Part shown: positions 50,138-59,327 of the stretch, one piece after another | How the letters are laid out: each line of letters starts with the position of its first letter | Position numbering within the stretch: position 1 is the first letter of the stretch | Source of the DNA: Streptomyces indicus | GTDB lineage: Bacteria > Actinomycetota > Actinomycetes > Streptomycetales > Streptomycetaceae | Length of the DNA: 64,000 bases | Direction of reading: 5' to 3' | Assembly (NCBI RefSeq): GCF_900100315.1 | Contig: NZ_FNFF01000006.1 | Span: 340,777 to 404,776, forward strand | Program-made: the position numbers and the translations under genes | The notes under the pieces: generated by a model | Databases searched by the model: none | What the model was told of the DNA's origin: nothing | Seen by the model: only the letters and a program-made list of their open reading frames with translations

Positions 50138-50522
50138 GACCCCTCCTCCTCGCCCCGGCTTGGGGCCTCCCCTGCTCAGTGAGCTCGGGGAAGCACCGGT
50201 CGCCGCCCCAGGGGACGACTCCGTCACGCCGCCCGTCCTTGTGCCGGTCATGGTAGCCGCACCCCGCCTGTCGCCACACCCTGTCACCGCGATGTCACTG
50301 TGCACGTAGCAGAAACGCAGCGGGAGACCAGAAGGTTCCCCGAATCCCGCACTTCTACACGGCTTCGGACACGTTCCGTCAGCACGTCGCGCCCGCCACA
50401 TCCGCCCGTTCCGGGCGGTTTCCGTGCGCGGCCGGTCAAGCCGGACACCGCGACCGGTCAAGGCAGACACCTCTGCCGGTCAAGCCGGACACCGCGCACG
50501 GACAGACACCGCCCTCTTCCGG
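50138..50522. other. osaA-osaB intergenic region (385 nt)
   Basis: No gene is seen. The left part carries the osaB Shine-Dalgarno (GGAGGAGG) and probably its promoter, which I could not pin down. The right part, from about 50432, is a 22-bp tandem array that runs into the osaA stop codon (see the repeat entry). Confidence 0.6.
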
Positions 50523-50526
50523 TCAG
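50432..50526. repeat. 22-bp array at the osaA 3' end
   Basis: CCGGTCAAG occurs at 50432, 50454 and 50476 (exact 22-bp period) and again as CCGGTCAG at 50519, with one degenerate unit in between. Read on the coding strand each unit begins TTGACCGG or CTGACCGG. The first unit overlaps the osaA stop codon (50523-50525). Confidence 0.8.
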
Positions 50527-53500
50527 TCCTCGCCCATCCAGCTCTCCATCACCGAAAGCAGGTGGTCGGGGTCGACCGGCTTCGTGACGTAGTCCGATGC
50601 GCCGGACTCGATCGCCTTCTCGCGGTCGCCCTTCATCGCCTTCGCGGTGAGCGCGATGATCGGCAGCCCCGCGAACTGCGGCATCCGCCGGATCGCCGTG
50701 GTCGTCGCGTACCCGTCCATCTCCGGCATCATGATGTCCATCAGAACGAGCGTCACATCGTCGTGCTGCTCCAGGACTTCGATGCCCTCGCGGCCGTTCT
50801 CCGCGTACAGGACCGCGAGACCGTGCTGTTCGAGCACGCTGGTCAGCGCGAACACATTGCGGATGTCGTCGTCGACGATCAGCACCTTCTCGCCGCCGAA
50901 GCGGTAGCTGGGCCGCGGCTGCGGCGCCGGCTGCTCCTCGCCCGCCCACTGCTCCTGGCCGCTCTGCCCCGCGGTCTGGCCGGGCAGCGCGGGCCGCGGC
51001 TCGGCGGCCTGCACCGAGCGGCGCCTGCGCCGGAACAGCGTGCCCTGGGTCGCGGCCGGCTCCGGATCGCTCAGCTCGGCCTTGCCGTTGTCGCTCGTGG
51101 TGAAGGGCTCGTCCACCGGCGCGGGAGGCAGCGCCTGGAGACCCGTCTGGCTCTCCGGCTCGATGGCGGTGGCGAGTTGGGCGTATTCCTGCGGCGGCAG
51201 CTCGTTGGGGTGCAGCGGCAGGTACAGCGTGAACGTGGACCCGCGGCCCGGTTCGCTCGCCGCATGGATCTCGCCGCCGAGCAGCCGCGCGATGAGCCGG
51301 CTGATCGACAGACCGAGGCCCGTGCCGCCGTACTTGCGGCTGGTGGTGCCGTCGGCCTGCTTGAAGGCCTCGAAGATGACCCGCATCTTGCTGCCCGGGA
51401 TACCGATACCGGTGTCCGTGACCGAGAACGCGATCATGTCCGCGTCCGGGCTGCGCAGCGTGCCCATCTCCAGGAGCTGGGTGCGGATCTCGTCCGGGAC
51501 CTCGGCGCCCGCGGGCCGGATGACCAGCTCGACGGCGCCGGAGTCGGTGAACTTCACCGCGTTCGACAGGAGATTGCGCAGCACCTGGAGCAGGCGCTGC
51601 TCGTCCGTGTGCAGGGTCGCGGGCAGCTCCGGAGAGACCCGTACGGAGAAGTCGAGGCCCTTCTCCGCGGTGAGCGGCCGGAACGTCGCCTCGACGTAGT
51701 CCACGAGCTGCACGAGCGCGATCCGCGTCGGCGAGACGTCCATCTTGCCCGCCTCGACCTTGGAGAGGTCGAGGATGTCGTTGATCAGCTGGAGCAGGTC
51801 GGAGCCGGCGCCGTGGATCGTTTCCGCGAACTCGACCTGCTTCGGGGAGAGGTTGCCCTCCGCGTTGTCGGCGAGCAGCTTGGCGAGGATCAGGAGCGAG
51901 TTGAGCGGGGTGCGCAGCTCGTGCGACATGTTCGCGAGGAACTCGCTCTTGTAGCGCATCGAGACGGCGAGCTGCTCGGCGCGCTCCTCGAGGACCTGGC
52001 GGGCCTCTTCGATCTCGGTGTTCTTGACCTCGATGTCGCGGTTCTGCTGGGCGAGCAGCTCGGCCTTCTCCTCCAGCTCGGCGTTGGAGGCCTGGAGCGC
52101 CTTCTGCCGGTTCTCCAACTCCTCGGAGCGGTCGCGCAGTTGCTCGGTCAGCTCCTGCGACTGCTTCAGCAGGACCTCCGTCTTGGTGTTCACGGAGATG
52201 GTGTTGACGCTGGTCGCGATCATCTCGGCGATCTGGCTGAGGAAGTCCCGCTGGATCTGCGTGAACGGCTGGAAGGACGCCAGCTCGATCACACCGAGGA
52301 CCTGCCCCTCGAAGAGCACCGGGAGCACGATCACCTGCGCCGGCGGCGCGTCCCCGAGCCCGGAGGCGATCTTGAGGTAGCCGGAGGGCGCGTTCTCGAC
52401 GAGGATCGTGCGCTTCTCCTTCGCCGCCGTGCCGATCAGGGTCTCGCCCGGCTTGAAGGAAGTGGGCATCGAGCCCATCGAGTAGCCGTAACTGCCCATC
52501 ATGCGCAGCTCGTACGCGTCCTCATCCGCGCCCGCGCCCAGCTCGTCCGTGGGCGTGGCCAGGAAGAACGCGCCGTGCTGGGCCGAGACCACCGGGGTCA
52601 GCTCGCTCATGATGAGGCCGGCCACGTCCGCGAGGTCGCGGCGGCCCTGCATCAGACCCGAGATGCGGGCCAGGTTGCCCTTGAGCCAGTCCTGTTCCTT
52701 GTTGGCGATGGTGGTGTCGCGCAGGTTGGCGATCATCGTGTTGATGTTGTCCTGCAGGACCTGGATCTCACCGGCCGCGTCCACGTCGATCTTCAGGTTG
52801 AGGTCACCGCGGGTCACCGCGGTGGCGACCGCGGCGATCGCGCGCACCTGCCGGGTCAGGTTCCCGGCCATCTCGTTCACCGATTCGGTGAGGTCGCGCC
52901 AGGTGCCGTCCACGTCGCGCACGCGCGCCTGGCCGCCCAACTGGCCTTCCGTGCCCACCTCGCGGGCGACTCGGGTGACCTCCTCGGCGAAGGAGGAGAG
53001 CCGGTCGACCATGGTGTTGATGGTGGTCTTGAGCTCCAGGATCTCGCCGCGCGCCTCGATGTCGATCTTCTTGGTGAGATCGCCCTTGGCGATGGCCGTC
53101 GTGACCATCGCGATGTTGCGCACCTGGCCGGTCAGGTTGGAGGCCATCTGGTTCACGGACTCGGTGAGGTCCTTCCACGTGCCGGCGACGCCGGGTACGC
53201 GGGCCTGGCCGCCCAGGATGCCGTCGGTGCCCACCTCGCGCGCCACCTTGGTGACCTGGTCCGCGAACGAACTCAGCGTCCGCACCATGGTGTTGAAGGT
53301 GTCGGCGAGCTGCGCGACCTCGCCGCGCGCCTCGATCGTCACCGTACGGGTCAGGTCACCGTTGGCGACCGCCATCGCGACCTGCGAGATGTTGCGCACC
53401 TGGCTGGTCAGGTTGGAGGCCATCAGGTTCACGTTGTCGCTGAGGTCCTTCCAGATGCCGGTGACTCCCGGCACCCGGGCCTGACCGCCCAGCTGGCCCT

Positions 53501-56015
53501 CCGTGCCCACCTCGCGGGCCACCCGCGTGACCTGCTCGGCGAAGTTGGAGAGCTGGTCGACCATGGTGTTGACGGTGGTGACGAGTTCGAGGATCTCGCC
53601 CTTCGCGTCGACGGTGATCTTCTTCGACAGGTCGCCCATGGCGACCGCGGTCGTGACCTCGGCGATGTTGCGCACCTGCGACGTCAGGTTGTTCGCCATG
53701 AAGTTCACGGACTGCGTGAGGTCCTTCCAGGTGCCTGCCACACCCTGGACCTCGGCCTGTCCGCCGAGGATGCCCTCGGTGCCCACCTCGCGGGCCACCC
53801 GCGTGACCTGCTCGGCGAACGAGGAGAGCTGGTCCACCATCGTGTTGAGGGTGTTCTTCAGCTCCAGGATCTCGCCGCGCGCGTCCACCGTGATCTTCTG
53901 CGACAGGTCACCGCGGGCCACCGCGGTCGCGACCTGCGCGATGTTGCGGACCTGGGCGGTGAGGTTGCCGGCCATGCCGTTCACGGAGTCGGTCAGATCG
54001 CGCCACACACCGGCGACGCCGGGCACCTGCGCCTGACCGCCGAGCCGGCCCTCCGTACCCACGTCGCGGGCCACGCGCGTCACCTGGTCGGCGAAGGCGG
54101 AGAGCTGGTCGACCATCGTGTTGATGGTGTTCTTGAGCTCCAGGATCTCGCCGCGCGCGTCGACCTCGATCTTCTGCGAGAGGTCGCCGCGGGCCACGGC
54201 CGTGGTGACCTGGGCGATCTGCCGCACCTGTGAAGTCAGGTTCCCCGCCATGAAGTTGACGGAGTCGGTGAGGTCCTTCCACGTACCGGAGACGCCATCG
54301 ACCCGTGCCTGACCGCCGAGCCGGCCCTCCGTACCCACGTCCCTGGCCATACGGGTCACCTGGTCGGCGAAGCTCGAGAGCTGGTCCACCATCGTGTTCA
54401 CGGTGTTCTTCAGCTGGAGCATCTCGCCGGAGACGTCGACCGTGACCTTCTGCGACAGGTCTCCGTTCGCCACCGCCGTCGTGACCTGGGCGATGTTGCG
54501 CACCTGGCCGGTGAGGTTGCGGAAGGCGGTGTTCACCGAGTCGGTGAGGTCCTTCCACGTACCGGCCGCGCCCGGCACCTCGGCCTGGCCGCCGAGCTCG
54601 CCCTCGACACCGATCTCCCGTGCCACGCGCGTGACTTCGGAGCCGAAGGCCGAGAGCTGGTCCACCATCGTGTTCACGGTGTTCTTGAGTTCCAGCATCT
54701 CGCCGGCCACGTCGACCGTGACCTTCTGCGAGAGATCACCGCTGGCAACCGCGGTCGTCACGGTCGCGATGTCGCGTACCTGGGTCGTGAGGTTGCGGAA
54801 GACTGTGTTCACCGAGTCGGTGAGGTCCTTCCACGTGCCCGCCGCGCCCGGCACCAGTGCCTGCCCGCCGAGCTGCCCGTCGAAGCCGACCTCGCGCGCC
54901 ACGCGTGTGACCTCGTCCGCGAACGTGCGGAGCGTCTCGGTCATCTGGTTGATGGTCTCGGCGAGTTGGGCCACCTCGCCGCGCGCGCTCACCGTGACCT
55001 TGCGGGACAGGTCACCGTTCGCGACGGCCGTGGTGACCTCGGCGATCCCGCGCACCTGCGCGGTGAGGTTGCCGGCCATCAGGTTCACCGAGTCGGTGAG
55101 GTCCTTCCACACGCCGGCCACACCCGGCACCTGCGCCTGGCCACCGAGCTCGCCCTCCGTACCCACCTCGCGGGCCACGCGCGTGACCTCGGAGGAGAAG
55201 GAGGAGAGCTGGTCGACCATGGTGTTCACGGTCTCTTTGAGCTCGAGCATCTCGCCCGCGACATGCACCGTCACCTTGCGTGACAGATCGCCCTTGGCGA
55301 CCGCGGTGGTGACGAGAGCAATGTCACGCACCTGCGCGGTGAGCCGGTACGCCATGGTATTGACGGAATCCGTGAGATCTTTCCATGAACCGGACATTCC
55401 GCGCACCCGGGCCTGCCCGCCGAGCTTGCCCTCCGTACCGACCTCGCTGGCCACGCGCGTGACCTCGTCGGTGAACCGCGAGAGCTGGTCGACCAGGTTG
55501 TTGACCGTACGGCCGACCTTCAGGAACTCGCCGCGCAGCGGATGCACCGAGCCGTCGGGCCCGGGCGCGCGCAGTTCCATGCGCTGCTCCAGGTCGCCCT
55601 CGGCGACCGCGGAGAGCACCCGGCCGACCTCGGAGACCGGCCGCACGAGATCGTCGACGAGGGCGTTGGACGCGTCGATCGCCGCCGCCCACGACCCCTC
55701 GTAGGCGCCGCTCTCCAGACGCTCCGTGAGCTTGCCCTCACGGCCGACCATGCGCCGCACCCGCGAGAGCTCGCCGGTCAGGTGCAGATTGCGGTCCGCG
55801 ACATCGTTGTAGAGCGCCGCGATCTCGCCCATCACGCCGTCGTTCGTGACCGTGAGGCGCTTGCGGAAGTTGCCGTCCCGCATCGCGCCGAGCGCGGCGA
55901 CGAGCTTGTTCAGGGCCGCGGCGTCGACCTCGACGGTCCCGTTGCCGCGGCCGCCACGGGACTGTGCGCCTTTCGCGCGCGGGGCCTTGCCTCGCGCAGC
56001 TGTACCGGACTCCAC
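50523..56015 (-). CDS. osaA: hybrid histidine kinase OsaA with ten HAMP repeats
   Basis: OsaA is the osmotic-stress hybrid kinase of the osa system. The 1,830 residues hold no membrane helix. After about 180 residues with one HAMP unit come ten 92-residue HAMP repeats (residues about 185-1102), each beginning V-T-R/K-V/M-A-R/S. Then a GAF domain, a coiled coil, the HisKA box NMSHELRTPLNSL, an HATPase (YGGTGLGLSISRLI) and a C-terminal receiver with Asp in LVLMDIMMPEMDG. The chain resembles fungal group III kinases (Nik1/Os-1). GTG 56015 follows GGGAGGG by 5 nt. It is divergent from osaC. Confidence 0.93.
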   Translation of the reverse strand: MESGTAARGKAPRAKGAQSRGGRGNGTVEVDAAALNKLVAALGAMRDGNFRKRLTVTNDGVMGEIAALYNDVADRNLHLTGELSRVRRMVGREGKLTERLESGAYEGSWAAAIDASNALVDDLVRPVSEVGRVLSAVAEGDLEQRMELRAPGPDGSVHPLRGEFLKVGRTVNNLVDQLSRFTDEVTRVASEVGTEGKLGGQARVRGMSGSWKDLTDSVNTMAYRLTAQVRDIALVTTAVAKGDLSRKVTVHVAGEMLELKETVNTMVDQLSSFSSEVTRVAREVGTEGELGGQAQVPGVAGVWKDLTDSVNLMAGNLTAQVRGIAEVTTAVANGDLSRKVTVSARGEVAQLAETINQMTETLRTFADEVTRVAREVGFDGQLGGQALVPGAAGTWKDLTDSVNTVFRNLTTQVRDIATVTTAVASGDLSQKVTVDVAGEMLELKNTVNTMVDQLSAFGSEVTRVAREIGVEGELGGQAEVPGAAGTWKDLTDSVNTAFRNLTGQVRNIAQVTTAVANGDLSQKVTVDVSGEMLQLKNTVNTMVDQLSSFADQVTRMARDVGTEGRLGGQARVDGVSGTWKDLTDSVNFMAGNLTSQVRQIAQVTTAVARGDLSQKIEVDARGEILELKNTINTMVDQLSAFADQVTRVARDVGTEGRLGGQAQVPGVAGVWRDLTDSVNGMAGNLTAQVRNIAQVATAVARGDLSQKITVDARGEILELKNTLNTMVDQLSSFAEQVTRVAREVGTEGILGGQAEVQGVAGTWKDLTQSVNFMANNLTSQVRNIAEVTTAVAMGDLSKKITVDAKGEILELVTTVNTMVDQLSNFAEQVTRVAREVGTEGQLGGQARVPGVTGIWKDLSDNVNLMASNLTSQVRNISQVAMAVANGDLTRTVTIEARGEVAQLADTFNTMVRTLSSFADQVTKVAREVGTDGILGGQARVPGVAGTWKDLTESVNQMASNLTGQVRNIAMVTTAIAKGDLTKKIDIEARGEILELKTTINTMVDRLSSFAEEVTRVAREVGTEGQLGGQARVRDVDGTWRDLTESVNEMAGNLTRQVRAIAAVATAVTRGDLNLKIDVDAAGEIQVLQDNINTMIANLRDTTIANKEQDWLKGNLARISGLMQGRRDLADVAGLIMSELTPVVSAQHGAFFLATPTDELGAGADEDAYELRMMGSYGYSMGSMPTSFKPGETLIGTAAKEKRTILVENAPSGYLKIASGLGDAPPAQVIVLPVLFEGQVLGVIELASFQPFTQIQRDFLSQIAEMIATSVNTISVNTKTEVLLKQSQELTEQLRDRSEELENRQKALQASNAELEEKAELLAQQNRDIEVKNTEIEEARQVLEERAEQLAVSMRYKSEFLANMSHELRTPLNSLLILAKLLADNAEGNLSPKQVEFAETIHGAGSDLLQLINDILDLSKVEAGKMDVSPTRIALVQLVDYVEATFRPLTAEKGLDFSVRVSPELPATLHTDEQRLLQVLRNLLSNAVKFTDSGAVELVIRPAGAEVPDEIRTQLLEMGTLRSPDADMIAFSVTDTGIGIPGSKMRVIFEAFKQADGTTSRKYGGTGLGLSISRLIARLLGGEIHAASEPGRGSTFTLYLPLHPNELPPQEYAQLATAIEPESQTGLQALPPAPVDEPFTTSDNGKAELSDPEPAATQGTLFRRRRRSVQAAEPRPALPGQTAGQSGQEQWAGEEQPAPQPRPSYRFGGEKVLIVDDDIRNVFALTSVLEQHGLAVLYAENGREGIEVLEQHDDVTLVLMDIMMPEMDGYATTTAIRRMPQFAGLPIIALTAKAMKGDREKAIESGASDYVTKPVDPDHLLSVMESWMGED

Positions 56016-56346
56016 CGTGTCCCTCCCGCAGGGGTCGACCACTCGCTCGGTTGCTCGTCGTGCTGTGCCGGACACTCCGGTCACCCGGACCGGCCTTCCG
56101 GCCGTCGCCTAGAGCCTGCCCAGTGTTTCACCCTGCCCGAACCAGGCCATAACACTTCGGCAGCTTCGTACACCGCCGAAAGACATCGTCGGCACCCTCC
56201 GGGCGGAAACACGGCAACCGGCATCCGCATGAACCGCGAAGGTAAGTAATCTGGCATCCGGCTGTCCAACCACCCCGGTCCGCCCGGCCTGGGCGGTGGT
56301 CACACGAAACTACGGGCTGACGCGCTTCCGGAGGGGCGGCCGCACG
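56016..56346. promoter_or_regulatory. divergent osaA / osaC promoter region (331 nt)
   Basis: No gene is seen. It must hold both promoters. The osaA Shine-Dalgarno GGGAGGG lies at the left edge and the osaC GGAGGGG at 56330-56336. I searched for a stress sigma-B-like G-N2-T...GGGTAY and found none convincing by eye. Confidence 0.5.
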
Positions 56347-59031
56347 ATGGGCAGGGGAAACGTGTACGTCGACGGATCCGACACCGATACGCGGACAGGG
56401 AGTGCTGTGATCACCGCGCGAGCGGCCGCCACCTTCGAGCCCGTCGGGCGCTCCGTGGCCAGTGCCCGCGCCTTCGTCCGCGACACCCTGCAGGGCTGGG
56501 GCCACACCGACATCATCGACGACGCGGTGGTCCTGACCAGCGAGCTCGTCACCAATGCCGTGGTGCACGCCGGCACCACCGCAGACGTGCTGTGCCTGCG
56601 CAGTGAAGATGCTGTACGGATCGAGGTCGCCGACCGTTATCCGGAGCGGGAGATCCCGCTTCAGCAGTCTTTGCGCACTTTGGGCAGTCCGGACCGCGAG
56701 GGCGGCCGCGGCCTCCAGCTGTGCGCGGCGCTCGCCAGCCGCTGGGGCGTCGAGTACACGCCCACGCACAAGCAGGTGTGGTTCCGGCTCGACCTGCCCG
56801 AGCGCCCGGTCGGCACCCGCACCGCGGGCCCCGCGCTTCCGGTGGAGCTGCTCCCGGTCGCCGACCCGCGCGTCCACGTCGCCGTCGTCCAGCTCGACAG
56901 CGCGGGCGCGATCACGGCCTGGAGCGACGACGCGGAGAGCCTGTTCGGCTACGAGGCGCAGAAGGTGCTCGGCCGCCCGCTCACCGACTTCGCGGCCTGG
57001 CCGCACACCCCGGGCACCGGCACCGGCATCGCCGAGGCGCTCCAACTCTCGCGCTGGGAAGGCAGTTACGGCATCCGCGGCTCCGACGGCCGCGTGATCC
57101 CCGTCTATGCCTCGCATCTGCGCGTACGGGACTCGGAAGGCGATCCGTCCACGGTCTGTCTGCTCGTACGGGACCAGGAGCGCGCCGTCCTGCAGACCCC
57201 GCACCGCGGCCCGGCCCCGGACGCGGCCTCGCTGCCGGAGACGGCGAACACGGCCGACCCCTTCGACTCGTTCATCGGCTCCCCCGCGCCCGACGACCTC
57301 GACGGCCTCCTTCAGCGCACGGTCGAGCGCGCCCGCGACATGCTCGACGGCGACGCGGCCTTCCTGCTGCTCGCCACCGACGACGAGACCGAGCTGGAAG
57401 TCCGCGCCTCGACCGGACTGCCCTCCGCCCGCCAGCGGTTCGCCCGCGTCCCGGTCGAGGCCGGCACGGGACGCTACGGATCGGCCCGCATGCCCGCCGT
57501 CCATGAGGACCTCACGGTCGTCCCGGGCGCCGCTCCCCTGCTGAACGGCACGGGGATGCGCTCGGTCGTCACCGTCCCGCTGAAGGTCGAGGGCCGGCTC
57601 ACCGGCTCGCTCGGCGTCGCGGCAGAAGCGCCGGGCCGTTATACGAACGAGGAGGCCCTGCGCCTCCAGTTCGCCGCCGACCGCATCGCGCTCAACGTGG
57701 AATCCGCGCGCCTCGGCGAGCTGGAGCGCCTGCGCCGCGGCTCGTTGAGCTTCCTCGTCGAGGCCTCCGACCTGCTCGCCGGCACCCTCGACCGCGACCA
57801 GACCCTGGCCCTCATGGCCCAAATGACGGTCCCCACCCTCGCCACCTGGTGCGCGGTCTACACGATCGCCGACCAGTCCTCGGAGCCGTATCTCTCCTAC
57901 GTCCTGCACGAGGACGAGGACCGGATCGACGGCCTCAAGGCCCTGCTCCAGCGCATCGATCCGCCGGACCCGGTCCCGACCCCGGGCGCCCGCGTGTGGA
58001 ACGCGCCGTCGGAAGCGGCCCACCGCGCCGCCCTGCGCACCTCGATGCGCAGCCTCGGCCTCGGCGAGCCCACCCGCCTCGCGGCCGGCATCGGCACGAC
58101 GCTGGCGACGGCCTCCGCGGTCGGCGGCGAAACGGTCGTCCTGCCCCTGGTCGCCCGCAACCGCGTCATCGGCATGCTCACGCTCGGCAAGCCCTCGGAG
58201 GAGCACTTCCGCCAGGAGATCCTCGAACTCGCCGAGGACCTCTCGCGCCGAGCGGCACTCGCGCTGGACAACGCGCGGCTGTACTCGGAGCGCATGGCCA
58301 TCAGCCAGTCCCTCCAGCGCAGCCTGCTCCCGCCCGGCCTCCCGCAGATCCCGGGCGTCGAGGTCGAGGTGATCTACCGCGCGGCCGGCGAGGGCAATGA
58401 GGTGGGCGGCGACTTCTACGATCTCTTCCCGATCCGCGACGGCGCGTACGGCTTCGCGATCGGCGACGTCTGCGGCACGGGCCCGGAGGCCGCCGCGGTC
58501 ACCGGCCTCGCCCGGCACGCGCTCAGACTCCTGGCCCGCGAGGGCTTCGGCGGCCCGGCGGTCCTGGAGCGGCTCAATGCGGCCATCCTCGACGAGGGCG
58601 CCCGAAGCCGCTTCCTGACCCTGCTCTACGGGGAGTTGTGGCCGCAGGAGGACGGCTCGGCGGTGCTCAAGCTGGTCTGCGCCGGCCACCCGCTCCCGCT
58701 GCGCCTGCGCCAGGACGGCACGGTCGAACCGTTCGCGGAGCCGCAGCCGCTGCTCGGTGTGATGGACGACCTGGAGCTGTACGAGCAGACGATGACGCTC
58801 GAGCCCGGTGACGTACTCCTCTGCGTCACGGACGGGGTCACCGAGCGCCGCGAGGGCACCCGGATGCTCGGCGACGACGGCCTGATGGACGTCCTCACCA
58901 CGTGCACCGGCCTCACCGCGGGCGCGGTCGCCTCGCGGGTGATGCGGGCAGTGGAGCGCTTCGCGACCGACGCGCCCTCCGACGACATGGCGATCCTGGC
59001 GATGCGGGTGCCGGAGCCGCACACGGACTGA
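56347..59031 (+). CDS. osaC: multidomain sigma-factor regulator OsaC (RsbW-PAS-GAF-SpoIIE)
   Basis: In S. coelicolor OsaC returns sigma-B activity to baseline after osmotic shock. The 894-residue protein has an RsbW-like anti-sigma kinase domain (residues 25-150: TSELVTNAVVHAG, DREGGRGLQLCAAL), then a PAS domain (VVQLDSAGAITAWSDDAESLFGYEAQ). Two GAF-like domains and a C-terminal PP2C/SpoIIE phosphatase follow, with metal residues in EVGGDFYDLF, GDVCGTGPEAAAVTG and PSDDMAILAM. Kinase and phosphatase in one chain imply opposing control of an anti-anti-sigma factor. ATG 56347 follows GGAGGGG by 10 nt. It is divergent from osaA. Confidence 0.92.
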   Translation: MGRGNVYVDGSDTDTRTGSAVITARAAATFEPVGRSVASARAFVRDTLQGWGHTDIIDDAVVLTSELVTNAVVHAGTTADVLCLRSEDAVRIEVADRYPEREIPLQQSLRTLGSPDREGGRGLQLCAALASRWGVEYTPTHKQVWFRLDLPERPVGTRTAGPALPVELLPVADPRVHVAVVQLDSAGAITAWSDDAESLFGYEAQKVLGRPLTDFAAWPHTPGTGTGIAEALQLSRWEGSYGIRGSDGRVIPVYASHLRVRDSEGDPSTVCLLVRDQERAVLQTPHRGPAPDAASLPETANTADPFDSFIGSPAPDDLDGLLQRTVERARDMLDGDAAFLLLATDDETELEVRASTGLPSARQRFARVPVEAGTGRYGSARMPAVHEDLTVVPGAAPLLNGTGMRSVVTVPLKVEGRLTGSLGVAAEAPGRYTNEEALRLQFAADRIALNVESARLGELERLRRGSLSFLVEASDLLAGTLDRDQTLALMAQMTVPTLATWCAVYTIADQSSEPYLSYVLHEDEDRIDGLKALLQRIDPPDPVPTPGARVWNAPSEAAHRAALRTSMRSLGLGEPTRLAAGIGTTLATASAVGGETVVLPLVARNRVIGMLTLGKPSEEHFRQEILELAEDLSRRAALALDNARLYSERMAISQSLQRSLLPPGLPQIPGVEVEVIYRAAGEGNEVGGDFYDLFPIRDGAYGFAIGDVCGTGPEAAAVTGLARHALRLLAREGFGGPAVLERLNAAILDEGARSRFLTLLYGELWPQEDGSAVLKLVCAGHPLPLRLRQDGTVEPFAEPQPLLGVMDDLELYEQTMTLEPGDVLLCVTDGVTERREGTRMLGDDGLMDVLTTCTGLTAGAVASRVMRAVERFATDAPSDDMAILAMRVPEPHTD

Positions 59032-59032
59032 A

Positions 59033-59066
59033 GTCTGCGGGCCGGTACCGGTACCGGCCCGCAGAC
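59033..59066 (+). terminator. 34-bp perfect palindrome after osaC
   Basis: GTCTGCGGGCCGGTACC (59033-59049) is followed directly by its exact reverse complement (59050-59066), starting 2 nt after the osaC stop. As RNA it folds into about 15 pairs with a 4-nt loop. Confidence 0.8.
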
Positions 59067-59096
59067 CCCGTACACGCAAAGAACCCCGTACACGCG

Positions 59097-59128
59097 AAAG
59101 ACCCCGCCCGAACCCGGGCGGGGTCTTT
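59097..59128. terminator. bidirectional terminator between osaC and tRNA-Thr
   Basis: AAAGACCCCGCCCG (59097-59110) and its exact complement (59115-59128), loop aacc, form 14 pairs ending in A3/U3 on either strand. It can serve the rightward osaC and the leftward tRNA transcript. Two direct 18-nt repeats (from 59067 and 59085, CGTACACGC core) lie between it and the palindrome. Confidence 0.85.
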
Positions 59129-59137
59129 GCTGTCCTG

Positions 59138-59210
59138 AGCCCCCATGCGGAATCGAACCGCAGACCTTCTCCTTACCATGGAGACGCTCTACCGACTGAG
59201 CTATAGGGGC
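59138..59210 (-). tRNA. tRNA-Thr (anticodon GGU)
   Basis: A 73-nt cloverleaf on the reverse strand. The 5' GCCCCTA pairs with 3' TGGGGGC. The D-arm contains AGCTCAGTCGGTAGAGC. The anticodon stem TCTCC/GGAGA closes the loop ATGGTAA, anticodon GGT (reads ACC and ACU), and the T-loop is GGTTCGATTCC. The discriminator base is U and CCA is not encoded. The terminator at 59097 follows it. Confidence 0.97.
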
Positions 59211-59249
59211 CTGTTGGCCTGCAAGGTTTCCCTCGCGGCAACGAGAAGA

Positions 59250-59277
59250 ATCATACCCCGGATCACGGTCTGGTCAG
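59250..59277 (-). promoter_or_regulatory. candidate tRNA-Thr promoter
   Basis: On the reverse strand CTGACC (59277-59272), 16 nt, TATGAT (59255-59250). The -10 lies 39 nt before the mature 5' end of the tRNA, a normal distance for a processed leader. Confidence 0.5.
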
Positions 59278-59327
59278 AACCATCCGTTCCTCTGGACCGC
59301 CTCCCGCGCCACTGCCACCATGCGCCC

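Noticed and set aside
50432..50526. Possible CRISPR array
   Set aside because: The unit is 22 bp with no separate unique spacers, only a degenerate tandem, and there are no cas genes.
50424..54233. Long forward open frame inside osaA with repeated His/Leu/Asp-rich segments
   Set aside because: The apparent repeats mirror the OsaA HAMP units on the other strand; no independent start or domain is seen.
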